A model generated the notes under the pieces. It was given only the letters and a program-made list of their open reading frames with translations. It was not told where the DNA came from and did not search any database. This document shows positions 25,632 to 34,112 of a stretch of 64,000 nt of DNA, in pieces. A program made the translations under genes and the position numbers. The stretch comes from Streptomyces ochraceiscleroticus (GTDB lineage Bacteria; Actinomycetota; Actinomycetes; Streptomycetales; Streptomycetaceae): contig NZ_JOAX01000005.1 in assembly GCF_000720485.1 (NCBI RefSeq), forward strand, positions 372,001-436,000, read 5' to 3'. Positions within the stretch are counted from its first letter, which is position 1; every line of letters starts with the position of its first letter.

Positions 25632-26068
25632 GACGGCGCTCCCGTCGGTACGGAGGGCGGTACAGGTGGCGACTTGGGCGGCGAGTCGGGAGGCGGCGCC
25701 CCCGCGCCCGCCACCAGACGGTCCGGGCCGCCGTCCAGCCCGCCGTACAGCGCCAGCGCCTCGGCCGACCGCAGCAGCAGCGCGACCCCCGGCAGCCGCG
25801 CCAGCCGCGCGCTCCCGTTCGCCAGCGCCGCCGGCCCGGCCAGGGTCGCCCACCGGCCGGTGACCAGTAGGAACGCGAGCGGCAGCAGACGGAGGGCGAG
25901 CCCGGCCGCGATCCGGTACGGGCGTGGCTGGACCCGCAGACTGCCGGTCACATGGGCGAGGGCGCGCTCCCTCACCGCACGATCCCGCAGTACCGGATGG
26001 CGCGCGGCCCACACCGCGGGCAGCCCGCTCGCCGACAGCGCCCGCTCCAGCGCGCCCGCGGCCCTCAT
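25628..26068 (-). CDS. Small unknown protein of the GMC operon
   Basis: A 146-residue protein of no family I recognise. It is Arg/Ala/Leu-rich with one or two weakly hydrophobic stretches at about residues 50-85 (AAGLALRLLPLAFLLVTGRWATLAGPAALA), a possible membrane association, and a Pro-rich disordered C-terminus. Both ends overlap neighbours by 4 bases (class III aminotransferase before, GMC A after), which argues that it is a real gene and works with them. Small subunits accompany some GMC dehydrogenases; it could be such a partner, but there is no sequence match to support this. Confidence 0.65.
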   Translation of the reverse strand: MRAAGALERALSASGLPAVWAARHPVLRDRAVRERALAHVTGSLRVQPRPYRIAAGLALRLLPLAFLLVTGRWATLAGPAALANGSARLARLPGVALLLRSAEALALYGGLDGGPDRLVAGAGAPPPDSPPKSPPVPPSVPTGAPS

Positions 26069-27486
26069 CGCCGTACCGCCTTGTCCTTGGCGAAGGCCGC
26101 CAGCAACCGGGGCGCGCCCTGGTCCAGTACGGCGTCCAGCGCCTCCAGGAACACCTCGACCTCCTTGTCCCCGGCCACCAGCGGTGGCGCGACGATCAGC
26201 GGCAGGCCGTGGTTGGAGCCGTAGAACGCCAGCACGTCGTGGTCCCGGTACAGGGCCGCGATCACGGCAGCGGTGATCAGCTTGAGCCGCAGCCGCGGGT
26301 CCCGCGCGAAGGAGCCGGGCAGCAGCCGCAGCACCCGGTCCAGCGCCGGATGGCCGGCCCGCAGGAACACGCCGTGCAGCGCGCCCCGCCCGGCCGTGCC
26401 CGCGACCAGACCCGGGTGCCGGGCGGCGATCGGGGCCAGGCCGGCGGCGAGCTGCTCGCCGATCCGCGCGGCCCGGCCCGGATAGTCGTCCTCGACCGCG
26501 ATGGCCACCGCCTCCAGCGCCGTGACGGTCTCCTCACCGAAGCCGTAGTACGTGGTGCTGTGCAGCGTCGCGTCGGCGAGGTTGTCGTACGCGGCGCGGA
26601 ACAGCGCCTCGCGGGCGATGTAACCGGAGATCGACGCCTTGCCGCCGCCGAAGGACTTGGAGGTGGTCAGCACGTCCGGGACCAGCCCCGGATACCGCAT
26701 GAAGTGGAAGAGCGTCCCGGTCCGGCCCCAGCCGGTGTAGACCTCGTCGAAGACGAGCACGATGTCCCGCTCGGTGCACAGCCGCCGCACCTCGCGCAGG
26801 AACTCCTCGGAGCACTCGCGCAGCCCCGAGGCGCTGAACGGCTCCAGCACCACCGCGTACACATCGCTGCCGCCCTCTCCTGTGGTGTGCCGTTCCAGGG
26901 CGAGGACGAAGGAGGGCAGGTCGTCGTAGGCGAAGGAGTCGGTGCCGGGCAGGCCGGGGAACGGGAAGTCCACCTCCGGGGACGCGGTGAGGCTGCCCGC
27001 GCCGAGCAGCTTGCCGTGGAAGGCGATGTCGGAGTGGAGCACGGTGCCGCGGCGGCCGCGGTGGTACTTGTACGCCAGCTTCACCGCGCCCTCGACCGCC
27101 TCGGCGCCGGAGTTCGGGAAGTAGCTGATGTTGAGGTCGCCGGGGAGCAGTTGCGCGAGGTTGTGGCCGAGCGCGGCGACGTAGGGGGAGAGGAAGTTCT
27201 TGTGCACCTCCATCGCCTGGCGTTCGGCGAAGCGGCGGCGCGCGGCGAGGATGCGCGGGTGGTTGTGCCCGTGGTTCAGCACGCCGATGCCGCCGGTGAA
27301 GTCCAGGATCCGGCGTCCGTCGCGCAGGGTGATCCAGCAGCCCTCGGCGCGTTCGGCCAGGTCGTGCCCGAAGCCGAACGAGCCGATCAGCGACACCTGG
27401 CTGCGGCTGATGTAACGGCGGTACAGGCCGTGCACCTGACGTGGCGTCATGTGCAGGCAGTCCTCGGCGGTGAAGAGGTCGGTCAT
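26065..27486 (-). CDS. Class III PLP-dependent aminotransferase
   Basis: A 473-residue fold-type I enzyme. Landmarks are LDFTGGIGVLNHGHNHPRI, the phosphate-binding FPNSGAEAVEGAVKLA, the Asp in VLVFDEVYTGWGRTG that contacts the pyridine nitrogen, and the PLP lysine in TTSKSFGGGKASISGY. It would exchange an amino group between an amino donor (often alanine, glutamate or a diamine) and an aldehyde or ketone. In this operon two alcohol-oxidising GMC enzymes could supply the carbonyl. The ATG at 27486 overlaps the FAD oxidoreductase stop by 4 bases. The N-terminal 50 residues are longer than in acetylornithine aminotransferase. Confidence 0.9.
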   Translation of the reverse strand: MTDLFTAEDCLHMTPRQVHGLYRRYISRSQVSLIGSFGFGHDLAERAEGCWITLRDGRRILDFTGGIGVLNHGHNHPRILAARRRFAERQAMEVHKNFLSPYVAALGHNLAQLLPGDLNISYFPNSGAEAVEGAVKLAYKYHRGRRGTVLHSDIAFHGKLLGAGSLTASPEVDFPFPGLPGTDSFAYDDLPSFVLALERHTTGEGGSDVYAVVLEPFSASGLRECSEEFLREVRRLCTERDIVLVFDEVYTGWGRTGTLFHFMRYPGLVPDVLTTSKSFGGGKASISGYIAREALFRAAYDNLADATLHSTTYYGFGEETVTALEAVAIAVEDDYPGRAARIGEQLAAGLAPIAARHPGLVAGTAGRGALHGVFLRAGHPALDRVLRLLPGSFARDPRLRLKLITAAVIAALYRDHDVLAFYGSNHGLPLIVAPPLVAGDKEVEVFLEALDAVLDQGAPRLLAAFAKDKAVRR

Positions 27487-28886
27487 GTGGCCGCTCCCGT
27501 GGTGAGCGGGGCGGGGTGCGCGGGCCGGGCCGCGGCCCGGATGCGGTCGGCGATCAGCCGGCCGGCCCGCTGCCCGCCCCGGAGGGCGTAGTTGGTGCCC
27601 CGGTCCTCGGGGAAGACCTGGGCCATGCCGGCCAGGTAGAGGCCCGGCAGGGGGCTCTCGGTGGCGGGGACGGTCCGCGAGTAGTACCGGGTGATCACCG
27701 GCTGGGCGTGCTCGGCGCGCCACACGTGACACCCGCGCACCCACTCCTCCCGGAAGGCGGGGAACATCCGGCGCAGATGGAGCAGGCTGTAGCGGTAGAC
27801 CTGGTCGTCCGGCATCCGGTACAGCCCGGCGTCCACCGGCAGGTACGTCGACAGGTAGACCACGTGCCGTCCCCCGTAGTGCCATGCCGGGTCGAGGTTG
27901 GTGTGCTCGATGACGCCGACGTAGGGGAAGCCGGGGTCGGTGACGTTGAGCCAGTAGGTGTCCGACAGCGGCCGGTCGTTCTCCAGCACCAGGCAGATGT
28001 TGGCCAGGTACGGGATCGCGGTGAGCTGCCGCCGCAGGCCGGGTACGGCGGGATGGTCCGCGTCCGCGAGGAGCGCAGCGGCGGGCCCCGGCGCGGTGGT
28101 CACCAGCACCCGCCGCGCTGTGTACCGTGTGCCGCCCGCCCGTACGCCGGTCACCCCGTGCGGTCCGGCCAGTACGTCCGTGACCGGGCAGGATGTGCGG
28201 ATGCGGACCCCCAGCCGGGCCAGCTCCGGCAGCCAGGCCGCCAGCAGCGCGCCGCAGCCGCCGCGCAGGTAGTACAGCACCTCGTGGCCCGCGCGGCTGC
28301 GGCTGCCGCCGCGCAGATGCAGCTTGGTCCACATCCAGGTCGCGCCGACCTCCGGCGCGTACTCCCCGAACTTCCCCTCCAGCAGCGGCCGCCAGACCCG
28401 GTCGTACACCCGGCGGCCGCCCAGCCCCACCAGCCACTCCTCGGCCGTCAGCGCCTCCAGCTCTCGCCAGTGTCGGACCCGCCCGGCCCGCAGCACCGAC
28501 CGGCCGAGCCGGAGCCGGTCGGCGAGTGGCAGCGGCGCGAACCGCGCCACGTCCAGCGGCGTGGACAGCCGGTGGATGCCGCCCGCGTGATAGAAGCCGG
28601 TACGGCCCGCGTGCCGCTCTACGAGATGGCCGCAGCCCAGCTCCGCACAGAGCCGGAAGATGTCCGTGTCGGAGGCGAACCAGTGGTGGTAGAAGCGCTC
28701 CAACTGCCGCCCGCCGACCGGAAACGTGCCCGCGAGGCCGCCCACCCGGTCGTCCGCCTCCAGGACCAGACAGCGCAGCCCCGCCCGGCCCAGCTCGTGT
28801 GCCGCCGCGAGCCCGGTGAAGCCGGCGCCCACGACGATGACGTCCCAGTCGCCGCCATCCGCGGGCCAGGCTGACGCCGTGCTCAT
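27483..28886 (-). CDS. FAD-dependent oxidoreductase (amine oxidase / phytoene desaturase-like)
   Basis: A 467-residue flavoprotein: VIVVGAGFTGLAAAHELGRAG, the acidic end of the Rossmann fold in LVLEADDRVGGLAGTF, a GHEVLYYLRGGCGALLAAWLPEL segment, and the C-terminal FAD motif GLYLAGMAQVFPEDRGTNYALRGGQRAG. It belongs to the broad protoporphyrinogen oxidase/phytoene desaturase/amine oxidase group, some members of which are encoded next to GT2 glycosyltransferases and resemble UDP-galactopyranose mutase. It could therefore be an oxidase, desaturase or sugar mutase-like enzyme. Four-base overlaps join it to the GT2 gene before and the aminotransferase gene after. Confidence 0.85.
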   Translation of the reverse strand: MSTASAWPADGGDWDVIVVGAGFTGLAAAHELGRAGLRCLVLEADDRVGGLAGTFPVGGRQLERFYHHWFASDTDIFRLCAELGCGHLVERHAGRTGFYHAGGIHRLSTPLDVARFAPLPLADRLRLGRSVLRAGRVRHWRELEALTAEEWLVGLGGRRVYDRVWRPLLEGKFGEYAPEVGATWMWTKLHLRGGSRSRAGHEVLYYLRGGCGALLAAWLPELARLGVRIRTSCPVTDVLAGPHGVTGVRAGGTRYTARRVLVTTAPGPAAALLADADHPAVPGLRRQLTAIPYLANICLVLENDRPLSDTYWLNVTDPGFPYVGVIEHTNLDPAWHYGGRHVVYLSTYLPVDAGLYRMPDDQVYRYSLLHLRRMFPAFREEWVRGCHVWRAEHAQPVITRYYSRTVPATESPLPGLYLAGMAQVFPEDRGTNYALRGGQRAGRLIADRIRAAARPAHPAPLTTGAAT

Positions 28887-29875
28887 TGCGCCGCCCGGTC
28901 CTGCGCGCCGCGGGCCACGGCCAGCGGTCGTACGGTGCCGTCCGGGGCCGGTACGGGACCGGCAGGCTGCCCTCCGGGCTGCGGCGGGTGCCGTTCCAGC
29001 AGGACGTACGGCGGCCGGCCGCGCAGCTCGCGGTGGACCAGCCGCAGATACTCGCCGAGCAGGCCCAGCAGCACCGCCTCGCAGCCGAACGTCCAGGCGG
29101 CCAGCGGCAGTCGGTGGCGGCGCACGGCGACGGTCATCGCCGCGCCGCCCAGCCAGGTGAGGCCGATGACGGCCGGCGCCCGGGCGGGCGCGGGCGAGCA
29201 GGACACCAGGCCGCGCCGCGAGAGGTCGGCCATCTTCCGCAGCGAGTACTTCGACCGTCCCGCCGGGCGCGGCAGCCGCTCGTACGCCACGCTCGTCTCC
29301 GGGAACCCCGCCCAGCACACCGACCCGCGCAAGTACGGTTCTCCTTCGGGGAGTTCGGCGAGCAGGCGGACGACGGACCGGTCCAGCAGCCGGAAGTCGC
29401 CGGTGTCCAGGGCCACCGGCTGGTCGGCGAGCGCGGCCAGCAGCCGGTAGTAGACATGCGCGGTGACCACCTTGAAACGGCTCTCCCCGGCGCGCGAGGT
29501 GCGCCGCGCCGACACCACCGACCAGCCGGCCCGCCACCGCTCGACCAGCTCCGGGATCAGCTCGGGCGGGTCCTGCAGGTCGGCGTCCATGGTGACCACC
29601 GCATCCCCGGCCGCGGCCCGCAGCCCGGCCAGAATCGCCTGCTGGTGGCCGAAGTTCCGGGTCAGTCGGAGGAGCCGGACCGCCGGGTCGCCGCCGGTGA
29701 CGGAGGCCAGCGTGCGCCAGGTGCCGTCCCGGCTGCCGTCATCGACGTAGACCACCTCGTGCGCGCAGTCCGGGAGGCGGCGCAGCACGGCGGTGAGCCG
29801 CCGGTGCGTCCGCTCCAGCACCGCCTCCTCGTCGTAGCACGGCACCACCACGCTGATCAGCGGGGTCGAGGGCAT
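28883..29875 (-). CDS. GT2 glycosyltransferase, polyprenyl-phosphate sugar type
   Basis: A 330-residue GT2 enzyme of the DPM1/GtrB group. VVPCYDEEAVLERTHRRL opens the GT-A fold; VYVDDGSRDGTW and the metal site VTMDADLQDPPELIPEL are intact, as is GRSKYSLRKMADL near residue 220. Two hydrophobic helices follow (about 245-290) with GLLGEYLRLVHRELRGRPPYV. Such enzymes attach a sugar from a nucleotide donor to polyprenyl phosphate at the membrane. A Pro-rich tail ends the protein. It is the first of seven genes joined by 4-base overlaps and lies 80 bases after the DegT-type aminotransferase gene. Confidence 0.9.
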   Translation of the reverse strand: MPSTPLISVVVPCYDEEAVLERTHRRLTAVLRRLPDCAHEVVYVDDGSRDGTWRTLASVTGGDPAVRLLRLTRNFGHQQAILAGLRAAAGDAVVTMDADLQDPPELIPELVERWRAGWSVVSARRTSRAGESRFKVVTAHVYYRLLAALADQPVALDTGDFRLLDRSVVRLLAELPEGEPYLRGSVCWAGFPETSVAYERLPRPAGRSKYSLRKMADLSRRGLVSCSPAPARAPAVIGLTWLGGAAMTVAVRRHRLPLAAWTFGCEAVLLGLLGEYLRLVHRELRGRPPYVLLERHPPQPGGQPAGPVPAPDGTVRPLAVARGAQDRAAQ

Positions 29876-29938
29876 GTCGTCTCCTCACGTCGGGCGCGGC
29901 CCCGGCCGGTTCGAGGGCCGGCCGGGACCCGTACTGCG

Positions 29939-29972
29939 TCAGCCCAGTACCTCGTTCAGCCCAGTACCTCGT
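29939..29972. repeat. Perfect 17-base tandem duplication at the end of the DegT gene
   Basis: TCAGCCCAGTACCTCGT occurs at 29939-29955 and again at 29956-29972. The second copy contains the stop and last codons of the DegT-type gene (minus strand); the first copy repeats them out of frame beyond the stop. A recent slipped-strand duplication is the simplest explanation, and the protein is not changed. Confidence 0.85.
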
Positions 29973-31191
29973 CGGCCGTGGCCCGGAAGCGCTCGGCGGC
30001 CGCGGCGATCTCGTCCGGCCCGCTGAACACGGTGATTCCGGCATCGGCGCCCAGATAGGTGTCCGAGGTGCCCACTGTGAGGGCCACCGCGCGGCCCAGG
30101 ACGTCGTCGGTACGGGGGAGGGCGCCGGGGCGGAAGTCCTGGCGCCGCCAGGCCGCTTCCGGGCGCCGGGACGGGCAGGGCCCGGTGTCGCCGGCGGCCA
30201 GGGCACGCAGCTCCGGCAGTCCGCCGTAGTAGTGCTTGGGCGAGTGCAGCAGCGTCTTCGTGCCCAGCCGCTTCGCCACGGCCTCGGCCGCGGCCCGCTC
30301 CTCGAAGAGGTGGACCAGAACGGTCGCGCAGTCCCCGGCGGGGTCGTGCGACGGACGGCGGACGACGCCGTCCCGCGGCGGGATGAGGGCGGCCAGCGCG
30401 TCCCGCTGCGCCCGAGTGCGGGCGAGGACGGTGTCCAGCCGGTCCAGCTGGGCGCGGGCGACCGCCGCCGTCAGCTCGGTCATCCGCAGGTTCAGCCCCA
30501 GCATCCGGTCGCCGGGCCCCTCCTCCGCGCGGTACGGGAACCAGCCGTGGTCGTGGAAGCCGTACGCACGCTGGAAGGTGCGCTCGTCGGCGGCCAGCAG
30601 GAACCCGCCGTCGCAGGCCGTGACCACCTTGAACATATTGAGCGAGAAAGCACCGGCCCGCCCGAAGCTGCCCAGCGGCCGGCCGCGGTACGTCCCGCCG
30701 CACGCCTGCGCCGCGTCCTCCAGCACCAGCAGTCCGTGCTCTTCCGCGATCCCCAGCAGCGCGGCCATGTCACAGGGCGCGCCCAGCATGTGGAGGGGCA
30801 TCAACGCCTTCGTGCGCGGCGTGATGCGGGCCCGGACGTCGGCCGGATCCAGGGTCAGCGTCTCGTCGATCTCCGCCACGACGGGCGTGGCCCCGCAGTG
30901 GACGATGGCGGCGACAGAGGCGACGTAGAGGTACCCGGGGACGATGACCTCGTCGCCCGGGCCGATGTCCAGCGCCGCCAGCGCCGTGAGCAGCGCCGAC
31001 GTGCCGCTGTTGACGGACAGGCAGTACGGGCTCGCCAGGCGGCGCGCGGCCTCCTCCTCGAACAGCCGGGTCTGGGTGAGGTCTCCGAGGGGGTAGGAGT
31101 GCGCCGCGGTGGTGCGGGACCACGTGTTCAGCACCTGTTGGACGTTGGCGCGTTCCTCGTCCCCGAAGAAGGCGTAGCCGGGACCGGGCAT
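29956..31191 (-). CDS. DegT/DnrJ/EryC1/StrS family aminotransferase
   Basis: A 411-residue PLP enzyme of the sugar-aminotransferase family. Motifs are NSGTSALLTALAALDIGPGDEVIVPGYLYV, the LEDAAQACGGTYRGRPLGSFG segment, and the PLP lysine in SLNMFKVVTACDGGFL. The family uses glutamate or glutamine to aminate keto-sugars on nucleotide carriers, or to make amino-cyclitols and AHBA. Its pairing with a GT2 suggests an amino-sugar is made and transferred. The ATG at 31191 has GAGGAG 8 bases upstream and is preferred to a TTG at 31206. There is a 52-base gap from the acetyltransferase gene upstream. Confidence 0.9.
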   Translation of the reverse strand: MPGPGYAFFGDEERANVQQVLNTWSRTTAAHSYPLGDLTQTRLFEEEAARRLASPYCLSVNSGTSALLTALAALDIGPGDEVIVPGYLYVASVAAIVHCGATPVVAEIDETLTLDPADVRARITPRTKALMPLHMLGAPCDMAALLGIAEEHGLLVLEDAAQACGGTYRGRPLGSFGRAGAFSLNMFKVVTACDGGFLLAADERTFQRAYGFHDHGWFPYRAEEGPGDRMLGLNLRMTELTAAVARAQLDRLDTVLARTRAQRDALAALIPPRDGVVRRPSHDPAGDCATVLVHLFEERAAAEAVAKRLGTKTLLHSPKHYYGGLPELRALAAGDTGPCPSRRPEAAWRRQDFRPGALPRTDDVLGRAVALTVGTSDTYLGADAGITVFSGPDEIAAAAERFRATADEVLG

Positions 31192-31243
31192 GGGCGGACT
31201 CCTCAAGATCGCGGATGGCGGACCGCTGGTCGCGGGCGGGTGG

Positions 31244-32545
31244 TCAGAACACGACGGGGCAGTACGGTGCCGGGTCGTGCCGGAAGGCGGCAGCGGCGGC
31301 CTGCACCGCGCCGGGGCGCAGCTCCGCCACCCGCCCGGCCCGTGCGAGCTGTACGAGGGAGCCGCCGCCGAGCAGGATGGCTCCCAACTCCCGCGCGGTG
31401 AGCGCCAGATCAGCGTTCGCGCGGGTCCGGACGCAGTCGGCTCCCGTGGTGCCCGTGATGAGCCGCCACCGGCCCTCGTTCCACGGACAGAGCGGGTCCG
31501 TCACCTCCAGGACGACCTCGGCCTCGGTGGCGTAGCCGCGGCCGGACAGCGCGCGGTCGACGTCGACGGCCCTGGCGTAGAGCTGGTCGCGCACGGTCGG
31601 CGCCGCGCTGCGCGGGTCCGCGAGCAGGGCCAGTACCGGATCGTCGACCGGGCGCGCGTCGGCGGTGACCGTGCCGCCGAGGTCCACGTCCAGCAGCGCC
31701 CGCCACAGGAAGGCGTAGGCGGCCGGGTCGCAGGCGCTCAACTCCTGTACGGAGACGGTGTACCGGGGGTAGGAGTGGGTCCAGCCGGCGGTGAGCCGGT
31801 AGAGGGCGTAGCCGCGTACGCCCGCGCCGTCCGTCGCGAGCATGCACAGCAGGCGTCCGGCGCCGTGCCGGTCGGCGGGCGGGTCGGCGAGGGCTTGGCG
31901 CAGCCAGGCGCCCTCGCGGCGCAGCATTCCGGGGCGCTCGGCCAGGCAGGCGCGGCAGACCCTGGCGATGGCCGCCTCGGCCTCGGCGGGCGAGGTGACC
32001 TCCAGGGTGAGCGGCGGACCGTCGTCCGCCGGACCCTCGGCCAGCGCGCGGGCCTCCACCGGGATGGTGAGGCTGACGGCCTGGCTGGCAGCGCCGAAGC
32101 CGAAGCGGCCGTAGAGGGCCGGCTCGGTGGCGTTGAGGACCGCGACCGGCTCGGCCCGCGTGGTGTGCAGGTCGGAGAGGACCCGCAGGATCATGTCGCG
32201 CATCAGGCCGCGGCGGCGGTGCGCGGGGGAGACGGCCACGTAGCCGATGCCGAAGACGGGGCGCGGGCCGGTGCCGGGCAGCGTCATGTCCAGGGAGTAG
32301 CCGGCCAGCGTGGCGCAGGGCCGGCCCGCGGCGCACGCGAGCAGCGAGCGCTTGGGCTCCAGCAACTCGGCGACGGTCGCGCGATGTTCCGGTGAATGGT
32401 CGTATCCGCCGTAGGCGAGTCCCACCACCTCGGTGAAATCGGACCAGTCGTCAGGAGCGCGGAAGTCGTAATCCGGTGACGGCGGTTTCGAGGAAAGTGG
32501 TTCCGGTGACCGCGATTTCGAAGAGAAGGGTGAGGGAGAATGCAT
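31244..32545 (-). CDS. GNAT N-acetyltransferase, Eis-like
   Basis: A 433-residue protein with the Eis layout: an N-terminal GNAT domain carrying the acetyl-CoA loop VSPAHRRRGLMRDMI (about residue 115), a second GNAT-like half, and a C-terminal SCP2-like sterol carrier domain (from about residue 330, TGTTGADCVRTRANADLALTARELGAILLGG). Eis enzymes acetylate amines, including aminoglycosides at several positions and protein lysines. First of the co-directional genes, it could modify or detoxify an amino-bearing product of the cluster. The ATG at 32545 has GGAGGTG 5 bases upstream; the longer frame to 32590 lacks a ribosome site. Confidence 0.87.
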   Translation of the reverse strand: MHSPSPFSSKSRSPEPLSSKPPSPDYDFRAPDDWSDFTEVVGLAYGGYDHSPEHRATVAELLEPKRSLLACAAGRPCATLAGYSLDMTLPGTGPRPVFGIGYVAVSPAHRRRGLMRDMILRVLSDLHTTRAEPVAVLNATEPALYGRFGFGAASQAVSLTIPVEARALAEGPADDGPPLTLEVTSPAEAEAAIARVCRACLAERPGMLRREGAWLRQALADPPADRHGAGRLLCMLATDGAGVRGYALYRLTAGWTHSYPRYTVSVQELSACDPAAYAFLWRALLDVDLGGTVTADARPVDDPVLALLADPRSAAPTVRDQLYARAVDVDRALSGRGYATEAEVVLEVTDPLCPWNEGRWRLITGTTGADCVRTRANADLALTARELGAILLGGGSLVQLARAGRVAELRPGAVQAAAAAFRHDPAPYCPVVF

Positions 32546-33002
32546 AGGACACCTCCGACCGATTCCGGCTGAGGCCCGAGTGGGCAGCACAACAGAAAAG
32601 GGATTCAGTCGGCGCGTATGACGGGCAGGCCGTACTGCCCGCAGTCGAGGTCATTTCCAGAGGGGGGCGGATGCCGCCTTGCGGAAAGGACCGTCGCGAG
32701 GCCCGGATCGCGATCTCCTACACGCGCCGATGAATCGAGTCGGGGCCGCCAGAGGCTGTCCTCCACACTGTGGAGAAGGCCATGAACTGTCAACCCCCGC
32801 AGCCGCCCGGGATTCGGCGGGGCGGCCGCCCGTCGTTGCCGGTCAACGCCCTTTCCGGCCATCCGGCGAAAGCCCGGTACCACGCGTTTCGCATCCGGCC
32901 ATTCTCTCCGGAACCGCCGCGACCGGCCGGGAAATCCCCGCAGACTCTGTGCAGCGGCCGAGACGGATCGGCTGATCTGGACATGACGTGACGGGAGCCG
33001 AT
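32546..33002. other. Divergent intergenic region, about 0.46 kb
   Basis: It separates the minus-strand cluster (first gene Eis-like) from plus-strand genes, so it should contain the promoter of the possible biosynthetic operon. I saw no convincing -35/-10 pair, palindrome or RNA structure, and short frames here have no family motif. Confidence 0.5.
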
Positions 33003-33314
33003 ATGACCAACGGCAAGCTCGTTTCCGGCAGGACGGTGCCCGGCGAGGGGTGGGTCGCCTACCCCGACCGCAACGGTGACGGCGTGTACCTCGACGTCGA
33101 CACCTCGGAGGGGAAATTCACCACGACGCCCGCGTATATCGCGGCCCTCACCGGTGACGACCGCATGTGGATGACCACCGGCGGCAACACCGTCTATGCC
33201 GCCACCCCGACCGGTTTCCGCATTTATGTGCGGCGTGTGGACCGGCAGGCGATCGACCCCGAGTACGCCGCCAAGAACGGCTGGCACATCGCCTGGATCG
33301 CGGCCGAGGTCTGA
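33003..33314 (+). CDS. Small hypothetical beta-rich protein (lectin-like appearance)
   Basis: A 103-residue protein without signal peptide or membrane segment. It alternates short hydrophobic strands with Gly/Asn/Asp turns (DRNGDGVYLDVDTS, then PAYIAALTGD, FRIYVRRVD and GWHIAWIAAEV at the C-terminus). The ending FRIYVRR..GWHIAWI resembles small beta-sandwich domains found in lectin-like proteins, but I cannot name a family with confidence. The ATG at 33003 follows GGGAG. It is divergent from the Eis-led cluster and is not obviously part of it. Confidence 0.7.
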   Translation: MTNGKLVSGRTVPGEGWVAYPDRNGDGVYLDVDTSEGKFTTTPAYIAALTGDDRMWMTTGGNTVYAATPTGFRIYVRRVDRQAIDPEYAAKNGWHIAWIAAEV

Positions 33315-33470
33315 TCGCGCGAGACACATCCGAAGAGCGGCCGTCGGTCGCGGGGTAGTCCGGCCGGGTGGGGTGGGGCCGCGCAGCTCTCCGACGGCTG
33401 CTCGTTCCGCGCGTACGGCAAGTCCAGCGGATACGCTCGGCGCGCCGCGCAACGACGAGCCGAGGACGCC

Positions 33471-33929
33471 ATGACCGAGAGACCGGCCTTTGCCTACGTC
33501 ACCTACATCGAGAGCACCCCGGAGAAGGTCTGGTACGCGCTGACCGACCCCGACCTGACGGCCGCGTACTGGGGCCACAGCAACGTCTCGGACTGGCGGA
33601 CCGGCTCCCCCTGGGAGCACCGGCGCACGGACGGCTCGGGCCTCGCCGACGTCGTCGGGCTGGTCGTCGAGAGCGCCCCGCCGCGGCGGCTGGTCACCAC
33701 GTGGGCCGAGCCGGGCGAGGAGCCACCCGGCGGCCCGTCCACGGTCACCTTCGGCATCGAGGCGTACGGCGGCATCGTCCGGCTCACCGTGACCCACGAG
33801 AACCTGGCCGACGAGGCCGAGCGCGCGGCCGCGGCCGGCGGCTGGGCGGCGGTCCTCTCCAACCTCAAGACCCTCCTGGAGACCGGCAGCCCGCTCCCCG
33901 AAGAGCCCTGGCACATGCCGTCCTCCTGA
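33471..33929 (+). CDS. SRPBCC / AHSA1-like (START superfamily) protein
   Basis: A 152-residue protein of the SRPBCC fold, AHSA1-like branch: FAYVTYIESTPEKVWYALTDPDLTAAYWGH at the N-terminus, LVTTWAEPG in the middle, and a C-terminal helix GGWAAVLSNLKTLLETG. Such proteins bind hydrophobic ligands in a helix-grip cavity. They are frequently paired with an ArsR regulator gene, which is absent here. The ATG at 33471 follows GAGGACGCC. Its ligand is unknown. Confidence 0.88.
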   Translation: MTERPAFAYVTYIESTPEKVWYALTDPDLTAAYWGHSNVSDWRTGSPWEHRRTDGSGLADVVGLVVESAPPRRLVTTWAEPGEEPPGGPSTVTFGIEAYGGIVRLTVTHENLADEAERAAAAGGWAAVLSNLKTLLETGSPLPEEPWHMPSS

Positions 33930-34020
33930 ACGCCTGACTCCTGGATGCCGTCCTCTTGAAGCCTGCCCTCTGAGTTCCCGCCCCTGGCGCGGCACCCCCG
34001 GTGTACCCACCAAGCATCTG

Positions 34021-34055
34021 TAATGATGGGGTAAAGGGTAATGATCAGGTAAAGG
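34021..34055 (+). repeat. Two 17-base direct repeats before khtT
   Basis: TAATGATGGGGTAAAGG (34021-34037) and TAATGATCAGGTAAAGG (34039-34055) match at 15 of 17 positions with an 18-base period. They are AT-rich in a GC-rich setting and end 57 bases before the khtT start. They are candidate activator or repressor sites, or part of a leader RNA. Confidence 0.75.
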
Positions 34056-34112
34056 AGATCGCGTCCGGTCCGCGCCACGGCGCTGCCCGGCGCGGCATCC
34101 GGGGAGGACACG

